From: Akkermansiaceae bacterium UBA4145
Lineage (GTDB): Bacteria > Verrucomicrobiota > Verrucomicrobiia > Verrucomicrobiales > Akkermansiaceae
DNA: 11,478 nt
Assembly (NCBI GenBank): GCA_002380675.1
Contig: DFWB01000216.1
Coordinates: forward strand, 1-11,478
Reading direction: 5' to 3'
Under the pieces are notes generated by a model. That model ran no database searches, was not told where the DNA came from, and saw only the letters and a list, made by a program, of their open reading frames with translations. Positions 6,428 to 11,478 of the stretch are shown here, piece by piece; positions within the stretch are counted from its first letter, which is position 1; the number at the start of each line of letters is the position of its first letter. The translations under genes were made by a program, and so were the position numbers.

Positions 6428-7354
6428 TCAATGCATCTCTACAGCGCAGGAACCTAGTCCTCCGGTGAAATAGTTGAACTGCACGTTGGGGTGGTCTGCG
6501 AGCAGGGACATGGGAACGGCAGAATCGGCAATCCCCTTGGATATCATGAAAGCGGTAAGGCGCTGGCCGAGAGGATTGTCGTGGGTTCCGGCCTGCCAGA
6601 TGGAAACCTTATCGGCCTGCCAGGTTTCGACTGGACCTACAGTAACTGCCCGATTGGGCACCATCGTGATATTTCCACCGCCAGAAGTGCGGGCATTCTG
6701 GGCGAGCGTTACAGGATGTAGATCAACTACCCGTGTTGTCAGCTTGCGGTATTCTTCCGGCGGGGGAGGAGCGTCCAGATATTGTCCTTCACGTCGAGGA
6801 GGGTCGTTGAAGGCCCAGTGCTTAATGTCACCCTGTCCTCCCTGCATGATCGCGCATCGTATTGTTCCATTCCAGGAATCGATGTAGCGCCGGGTATCCG
6901 CAGCAGGAAAGTGAAGGTTGCTCTCGGGAAAACCGCTCTTGATGTGGTTGAAACACAGTTCACGGTCAGCCCTTTCGAAGGAAAGAGGATGATTCAGGGG
7001 GACTTCCTTTTCATCCTCTCCTATCCACTCGTCCATGCCCCAGAAGTGAGCATTGGAAACGTCAATTTCCAGTTCATTGACAAGTCGGGCCACAAGTGGG
7101 AGTTGCTCAGTCGGTCCGATGGGGCCACAGATACCTACCGGATTGTCGGCGGTGGCCTGTCTCCATGCCTCGATGTATTCGAGCGCCTCAGCCAGGTAGA
7201 AATCCTCGAGAGAGTCGTAAAAGGTGACCGTAAATCCAGGGCGAGAAAGTTGGAGGAGATCTGCCGGAGTCAGTTTAGCCGCATCTTGAATGATGGATGG
7301 GTCCAAGGTGGTGTAATCCCACCAGGACGAAGAAATTTTTGATTGAGGACGCAT
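6428..7354 (-). CDS. NagB-like glucosamine-6-phosphate isomerase/deaminase family protein, divergent active site
   Basis: The product has 308 residues. W-G-M-D-E-W (105-110) matches the N-M-D-E-Y motif of NagB with its general base D72, here D108, and is followed by L-N-H-P-L-S-F like the N-x-H-P-x-S-Y stretch of the family. G-G-Q-G-D-I-K-H-W-A-F-N-D-P (172-185) matches G-G-V-G-N-D-G-H-I-A-F-N-E-P, so H179 stands for H143. However, the NagB D141 position is I177 and E148 is D184. The phosphate-binding G-S-Q-K-A region is G-T-H-D-N here, with no Lys. R-A-V-T-V-G (235-240) matches the A-L-T-V-G strand. NagB normally converts glucosamine-6-phosphate to fructose-6-phosphate and ammonia; this member may act on another or an unphosphorylated sugar. 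The start is 29 bp after the PIG-L stop, consistent with one operon. The family call is firm and the substrate is open. Confidence 0.85.
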   Translation of the reverse strand: MRPQSKISSSWWDYTTLDPSIIQDAAKLTPADLLQLSRPGFTVTFYDSLEDFYLAEALEYIEAWRQATADNPVGICGPIGPTEQLPLVARLVNELEIDVSNAHFWGMDEWIGEDEKEVPLNHPLSFERADRELCFNHIKSGFPESNLHFPAADTRRYIDSWNGTIRCAIMQGGQGDIKHWAFNDPPRREGQYLDAPPPPEEYRKLTTRVVDLHPVTLAQNARTSGGGNITMVPNRAVTVGPVETWQADKVSIWQAGTHDNPLGQRLTAFMISKGIADSAVPMSLLADHPNVQFNYFTGGLGSCAVEMH

Positions 7355-7383
7355 TGTTCAGCGAGAGGTCTGGAATAGGATGG

Positions 7384-8169
7384 TTAGGGCCCGTTTTGTT
7401 CGCGTATGAAATACTTCTCTGCGAGGATCCTGCTCAATGGGTCCTCGTCGCGAGCAGAGAAACCAAGATGAAGGTGGCGGCGCCAGCCCTCGGCCTGTCG
7501 GAAACGCCCCGATAGTTGACCAACCTTGAGGGAGATTTCATCGAGGACCTTGAGGTAGGAATCGGCTCCCTGAGACTTGTCAAGCCAGTCTCGTTGGGAG
7601 GCATGGGCAGCAAGTGCTTCGCGCTGGGTCGCAAAGACGGAACTGGTATCAACAAAGGATTCCACAGGCGCGGGGATGCGGAGGGGGTCGCAGAGACCGT
7701 GGGGGATGGAGTGATAGATAAATACATCTTCCGGGTAGATGTCATCGGAAGGGGGGGTGGTCACGAAATTGGGCATCCCGTGCGTAAATCCCGCCGTAAC
7801 AGCCAGGCGACAGGTATTAGTGTGATCTTCCATATAGTCATGTGGAGGATGGGTCAGGATTATGGAGGGTTTTACCTTCCGCACTACCCCTGCTACCAGA
7901 CGCAGGGTGGGCAGATCATAGAAGATCTCAAGGTCATCGCAGATAGGATGATGAAAATGAGCTCCAAGGATGCTGGCGGCGGACTGTGCCTCGGCCAGTC
8001 GTACTCTACGTGTTTCCTCTGCGCCCATTTCGACCGACCCGCAGTTGCCGGTTGATAGATTAAAGTAGTGCGTCTCAAACCCTGCCTGTTTCAACAGAAT
8101 CAGCGTCCCCGCACCGAAATATTCAATGTCATCGGGGTGGGCAAAGATGGCAAGAGCAGTGCTTCGCAC
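7384..8169 (-). CDS. PIG-L (LmbE-like) family zinc N-deacetylase
   Basis: The product has 261 residues and starts at a GTG; no other start codon lies close upstream in frame and the fold begins at once (A-L-A-I-F-A-H-P-D-D). A-H-P-D-D at 10-14 gives zinc ligands H11 and D14 and the catalytic base D13. H-P-P-H-D-Y-M-E-D-H at 107-116 supplies the third zinc ligand H116. This is the pattern of MshB, chitin-disaccharide deacetylases and related enzymes that remove acetyl groups from N-acetylglucosamine-type sugars. A-A-H-A-S-Q further on is also typical. There is no signal peptide, so it acts in the cytoplasm. It lies between a Gfo/Idh/MocA oxidoreductase (41-bp gap) and a NagB-like gene (29-bp gap). 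Deacetylation followed by deamination is a sensible order for breaking down an N-acetyl amino sugar. The length is normal for bacterial family members. Confidence 0.92.
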   Translation of the reverse strand: MRSTALAIFAHPDDIEYFGAGTLILLKQAGFETHYFNLSTGNCGSVEMGAEETRRVRLAEAQSAASILGAHFHHPICDDLEIFYDLPTLRLVAGVVRKVKPSIILTHPPHDYMEDHTNTCRLAVTAGFTHGMPNFVTTPPSDDIYPEDVFIYHSIPHGLCDPLRIPAPVESFVDTSSVFATQREALAAHASQRDWLDKSQGADSYLKVLDEISLKVGQLSGRFRQAEGWRRHLHLGFSARDEDPLSRILAEKYFIREQNGP

Positions 8170-8210
8170 GGGTGAATAGGATGAGGTTAAGGTGTCAACC
8201 CTTTCATGCC

Positions 8211-9236
8211 CTAGAGCCTTACCGGGCTGCCGCTGGCCGCACTTTGATCAGCGGCAAAGATAACTCGGAAGGTTTGAAGTGCGTCATCATAACTGGTCAG
8301 GGGCATGGACTCACCTCGGTCGAGCGCATCAAAAAAGGCTTGGAACTGGTCTTGATATGGATGATCGGCAACATCGCCGGAATCTGCGAGAGCAATGGGC
8401 AGCTTGGTCCAGGCCTTGTCGCGTAGGTGGAGCTTGGAAGAAAAGATCTTGTCGTCAAGAATGCTCCCCTCACTGCCACAGAGATGAGTGTGAAAATAAT
8501 AGGGCATCATGCAGTCAATGAGGCTGGCGCACTTGCCCACAGCCCCGTTGCGGAATTTCAGGATGGTAGTTGTTGTGGTGGGGTATTCGTAACTGCTGAA
8601 GACTTCATTGGAAGACTGCGTATTATACGCCATCACTTCCTCGACCTCTGATCCCATACAGAGAAGCAGAGCGTCGAGAGCATGACATCCGGCAGAGAGC
8701 AGTGAGCTCCCTCCATTCTCTCTTGTGGTGTTCCAGCGATACTGTCCATACCAAGGGCCGATGCCGTGGTAATAGTCAATTTCGCCATAATGGATGTCTC
8801 CAATAAGTCCCTCTTCAATGATGGATTTGATGGTGGTGAACTGAGAGATAAACCTTAGCTCGAAACAGACGCAGCTTAGAGTGTGATTGGAGTTAAAAGC
8901 TTCCTGGATCTCATCGGCGTCCTCGAGATTCAGCGTAACGGGCTTCTCAAGAATAACATGCTTTCCGGCATTTGCAGCGGCGATTGCCTGAGTCTTGTGT
9001 TGGCTTGGATAAGAGGTAATGTCGATCACATCAATAGATGCGTCGGCAAGCATCTCATCCAGATTGTCGTAGACTTTGATTTTGCCTCCATGGGTTGATG
9101 ACAGTTCCAACGGATCAAGGTTGCGGGTGGAGAGCACCGCGGTGACGTTTCCTTGTGAGGTGTTGTTGAGAGCGTCAATGTGGGCAGCAGCAGCCCATCC
9201 ATAACCGATTACACCGACGTTGTAATTCCTGCTCAT
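8211..9236 (-). CDS. Gfo/Idh/MocA family NAD(P)-dependent sugar oxidoreductase
   Basis: The product has 341 residues. The ATG at 9236 is preferred over an in-frame ATG at 9275: it begins just before the Rossmann fold (Y-N-V-G-V-I-G-Y-G-W-A) and has a GGAGA sequence 11 bases upstream. Residues 5-19 are the dinucleotide-binding loop. G-K-H-V-I-L-E-K-P-V (91-100) contains the conserved E-K-P motif whose Lys serves substrate or cofactor binding. G-G-S-S-L-L-S-A-G-C-H-A-L-D (175-188) contains the catalytic-region His185 and Asp188. These enzymes oxidise or reduce a sugar hydroxyl or carbonyl with NAD(P), for example inositol, glucose, 3-keto or N-acetyl amino sugars. There is no signal sequence, so it is cytoplasmic. 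It leads the probable three-gene unit with the deacetylase and the NagB-like protein, which suggests an N-acetylated sugar as substrate. That link is inference. Confidence 0.92.
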   Translation of the reverse strand: MSRNYNVGVIGYGWAAAAHIDALNNTSQGNVTAVLSTRNLDPLELSSTHGGKIKVYDNLDEMLADASIDVIDITSYPSQHKTQAIAAANAGKHVILEKPVTLNLEDADEIQEAFNSNHTLSCVCFELRFISQFTTIKSIIEEGLIGDIHYGEIDYYHGIGPWYGQYRWNTTRENGGSSLLSAGCHALDALLLCMGSEVEEVMAYNTQSSNEVFSSYEYPTTTTTILKFRNGAVGKCASLIDCMMPYYFHTHLCGSEGSILDDKIFSSKLHLRDKAWTKLPIALADSGDVADHPYQDQFQAFFDALDRGESMPLTSYDDALQTFRVIFAADQSAASGSPVRL

Positions 9237-9247
9237 AGGGGACAGGG

Positions 9248-9252
9248 TCTCC
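9248..9252 (-). promoter_or_regulatory. Possible ribosome binding site for the oxidoreductase
   Basis: On the minus strand this reads GGAGA, 11 bases before the ATG at 9236. It is one of the few Shine-Dalgarno-like sites in the window and favours this start over the in-frame ATG at 9275. The spacing is a little long. Confidence 0.35.
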
Positions 9253-9429
9253 GTTTGCCCCGACAGTGAAAGCAATTTATCTATGAGACTGTAGCCAGGG
9301 CCAAATAGAAGGCTGCCTTACTCCTGACATCAAAGACTTCGTAAGAAACAAGGAAGTGCAGATGGAGAAGGTCTCCAACGTAAGGTCGTCAAAGGGCGGA
9401 ACTTCAGATTAGAGAGCTGACGCGTCCTC

Positions 9430-10851
9430 CTACGGGCGTGATTTCCGGTGAGACAGCAAGGCCTCGAGCTCCTTCTTGACCTTGCGGACGGCATAAAACC
9501 GTCTCTGGGCCTTGCCGATTATGAGAGCACTCTCTGAGATTCTGCGGGCATCGGGAATCCATCCTTCTTTCCGGGAATCCCTCAGCTGTTCCATGAGAAG
9601 AGCTCGACTACGTTCAAAGCCGATCATGAGTTTCTCAGATTCCTTGCTCCAGATTTCTGCGTTGTAGTGCGCGGAGGACAGGCGCGCCTCGTTGCCAAAC
9701 TGTTTGGCCTTTTCCAGTTGTGCTCGATAGTTGGAGTCCAGCTGGTTGATGGATTTGTGCACGAGATCGAGCTCATTGAGGAGGAGTTCGATTTTTTCCA
9801 TGATAGAGAAAACCTGAGGGTTGGGGACAAGGTGCTCTTCATTTACCGTGGCCAAGGCACGGCAGGCTTGTGCGAACGGCTCATCATATTTCTGGTTCCA
9901 TGTTGTCACGGATACAGCGCTTTCTCCCCAGATCATTTCTAGCTTCTTGTTAAAATTTTCGCGCGCTTTTGGAGCGAGATAGTAAAAGTGGCTGTTGTTG
10001 TGTGTGATCATGTCACTGGTGAGAACCTTTCCATCAGGGACGCCGAAAATATTGCGCTGGCGATCCGAGGGAAGTTCGTCCTCTGTTAGGAGGGAGCGCT
10101 TTCCGCTGTAGTGATCCCAGAAATATTGTGAGTAGGCGATCAGGGCGATAAGTGTGGTCTGCGCCTGCCGTTGCTTATCTCCCGGATTGGCAACAATCCG
10201 GAACCCCCGCTCAACCGCGGACCTTATAGCTGGAAGTTTTAGTGCGACGAAAAATTCAGAGTCGGAAGTGTCGCCTGAATTTGGATCCACAGAGTTCATC
10301 AGGAGCTCGGTCGCTTGTGCTTTCACGTTGAGATTACGAAGCGTCTCTTGGGCGTCCTTGAGGTGTTGCTCGTGCTCTCGCTCAAGATTTCCTACAAATT
10401 TCCCCCGGGTGGAGAGGACTTCATTCCATGCCGCCTTTCCTCTTTCGGCGAGGCCTTCAAGGTCGGCGTATGCTGCCTTAAGGGTAGATATGGTTACCGC
10501 AGGATCGTGGGGAAGTTGCTGAAGTTCTCGCAGGGCTACTTGAATTCTTCCGGCTTTCGACCGGTGTTGCTTGTAGCGGGCTTTTTCCTTGATAAGGCTT
10601 TTTCGGATTTCGGGGCGCTCCTCCGGATTGAGTTCCGGGTCCTCAAGGAATTCTTCATACCCTGCGATGAGGAGTTGAGCCTCCTCCGCTTCGGAAAGCG
10701 CCTGAGTCTTCTTTTGGTTGAGAGCCTCGAGGAGTTGCTTCTCATGCACCTTTGGGGTGTCTTCTGCCAATCCACTTGTGGGGATAAGGAACAGAAAAGT
10801 CGTAACTGTCACGCTGAGGGCGGGGGAGTTAAGAAAAATGCGTGTGATCAT
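9430..10851 (-). CDS. Secreted, helix-rich hypothetical protein
   Basis: The product has 473 residues from the ATG at 10851, where a signal peptide starts (basic I-T-R, hydrophobic F-L-F-L-I-P, likely cut near G-L-A-E at 28-31). The frame can be extended to 10899, but this adds 16 residues before the signal. I do not recognise the family. The N-terminal third (about 35-190) is charged and helical with coiled-coil character. A middle part (about 195-340) is richer in aromatic and hydrophobic residues, including Y-S-Q-Y-F-W-D-H-Y and N-N-S-H-F-Y-Y-L-A-P, and may be a folded domain. The last 120 residues or so are helical again and end in a basic tail. No enzyme motif or cysteine-ligand pattern stands out. 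It lies between a sulfatase (162-bp gap) and the sugar oxidoreductase (193-bp gap) on the same strand. It probably works in the periplasm; its function is unknown. Confidence 0.75.
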   Translation of the reverse strand: MITRIFLNSPALSVTVTTFLFLIPTSGLAEDTPKVHEKQLLEALNQKKTQALSEAEEAQLLIAGYEEFLEDPELNPEERPEIRKSLIKEKARYKQHRSKAGRIQVALRELQQLPHDPAVTISTLKAAYADLEGLAERGKAAWNEVLSTRGKFVGNLEREHEQHLKDAQETLRNLNVKAQATELLMNSVDPNSGDTSDSEFFVALKLPAIRSAVERGFRIVANPGDKQRQAQTTLIALIAYSQYFWDHYSGKRSLLTEDELPSDRQRNIFGVPDGKVLTSDMITHNNSHFYYLAPKARENFNKKLEMIWGESAVSVTTWNQKYDEPFAQACRALATVNEEHLVPNPQVFSIMEKIELLLNELDLVHKSINQLDSNYRAQLEKAKQFGNEARLSSAHYNAEIWSKESEKLMIGFERSRALLMEQLRDSRKEGWIPDARRISESALIIGKAQRRFYAVRKVKKELEALLSHRKSRP

Positions 10852-11013
10852 GATTGGTGTTCCGGTTTGGATTGCCTTGAAGAGTCTAAATTTGACCAAG
10901 TTGGGTGAAAAAGTGGGGAGCGTATGTAACAGGATACGTAGTAGGATGCCGAGTCATTTCGACAAAGTGAATAAAGGAGGCTCAGACTGCCCTTTTCTGT
11001 CTGGATAACCTGT

Positions 11014-11478
11014 TCAAGGCGCAGGCTCGACGATGAGGTAATATGCCCCTAGTTGGTCGCCGGTAGACGCTGTGAAGAAAGGAGACAGGCGGTGTGATCC
11101 AGCGGTGAGTGTTGCGGTGAGCTTTACATGGCTCTCTGAATCTCCCACGGGTGCGGAGGCAATGTCATTGCCATCGATACGAAGGGTCACCTTCTCAAAG
11201 TCGAAGGATTTTCCGGGGATGGTGCTAAAGGCCTTGCTTGAGCCGGGAACGTTAGGGAGGGCGGGAACACCTGCGTTGATCGGAATATTTGCTTCGGCAG
11301 GCCAGCGGCGCATCTCGAAGGAATATTTCCCCGCCTTGAGGACTTTAACCGCCCAGTGGCCACGATGCTTTCCCTCCTGAGCTCCGGATCCCCTGCGGAT
11401 GTGACCCTGATTCCAGGGTGGGTTCTGCTCTTGGATCCAGTCGTGGGAGGTCAGTGAGACGCGCGGATGCTCCTGATG
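11014..11478 (-). CDS. Arylsulfatase, C-terminal accessory domain (gene cut by window edge)
   Basis: The frame is open from the right edge to a TGA at 11014-11016, giving the last 154 residues; the catalytic part is outside the window. The visible stretch runs R-V-S-L-T-S-H-D-W, P-P-W-N-Q-G-H-I, G-H-W-A-V-K-V, A-G-K-Y-S-F-E-M-R-R-W-P-x-E-A, and ends G-A-Y-Y-L-I-V-E-P. From memory this is the beta-rich domain found after the catalytic part of many planctomycete and verrucomicrobial arylsulfatases. An ATG at 11313 is internal and not the start. The base composition is like the rest of the window, unlike the AT-rich sulfatase at the left end, and that protein lacks this domain, so the two are different sulfatase types. 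The role of the domain may be binding the sulfated glycan, which is inference. The family call rests on motif recognition only. Confidence 0.75.
   Translation of the reverse strand, partial: HQEHPRVSLTSHDWIQEQNPPWNQGHIRRGSGAQEGKHRGHWAVKVLKAGKYSFEMRRWPAEANIPINAGVPALPNVPGSSKAFSTIPGKSFDFEKVTLRIDGNDIASAPVGDSESHVKLTATLTAGSHRLSPFFTASTGDQLGAYYLIVEPAP

Noticed and set aside
9275..9304. Possible minus-strand promoter (TTGGCC, then ATAAAT 18 bases later) before the oxidoreductase
   Set aside because: Both boxes are poor matches to a sigma-70 consensus, and the promoter consensus for this lineage is uncertain.
10315..10908. 197-codon open frame on the plus strand opposite the secreted hypothetical protein
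   Set aside because: It is antisense to a gene with a clear signal peptide, and its own product lacks consistent domain features. It is treated as a shadow, like the plus-strand frames opposite the propeller, NagB-like and PIG-L genes.
10983..11003. CAGAC/GTCTG hairpin just after the right-hand sulfatase stop
   Set aside because: The stem is only 5 bp with an 11-base loop and no T run follows in the transcribed direction, so I do not call a terminator.

Overview
The window looks like a chromosomal segment from a Gram-negative heterotroph of the Planctomycetota-Verrucomicrobiota (PVC) group, probably aquatic. This is inferred from gene content: two sulfatases, a PQQ-type beta-propeller protein, PIG-L and Gfo/Idh/MocA enzymes, and a zinc-ribbon MotA/ExbB-type protein. 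Clear Shine-Dalgarno sites are scarce. No rRNA, tRNA, CRISPR array, transposase or att-like structure was found.

Layout. Positions 1-220 (+) hold the C-terminal end of a phytanoyl-CoA dioxygenase (PhyH) family protein. It faces, tail to tail with a 2-bp gap, an arylsulfatase-type sulfatase (223-1590, -). Both are clearly AT-rich (one 60-base line inside the sulfatase counts to about 32% G+C, against about 52% for a line in the next gene). The sulfatase's signal-peptide end returns to the composition of the rest of the window, with the change near 1490-1500.

Positions 1771-5040 (+) hold a compact three-gene set: a MotA/TolQ/ExbB-type channel subunit with an N-terminal zinc ribbon, followed by two single-span coiled-coil proteins built like ExbD/TolR/MotB. 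One B-type subunit keeps an intramembrane Asp in a MotB-like D-x-M-T context; the other has Ser at the matching place. This is the best candidate for an undescribed system: an ion-driven, stator-like machine with unlike B subunits.

From 11478 down to 5060 every gene is on the minus strand. In transcription order: the C-terminal end of a second arylsulfatase; a secreted helical protein of unknown function; a Gfo/Idh/MocA oxidoreductase; a PIG-L N-deacetylase; a NagB-like sugar isomerase/deaminase with changed catalytic and phosphate-binding positions; and a secreted PQQ-like beta-propeller protein. The central trio (oxidoreductase, deacetylase, deaminase-like) has gaps of 41 and 29 bp and reads as a catabolic module for an N-acetylated amino sugar, which fits the nearby sulfatases that would desulfate such glycans.
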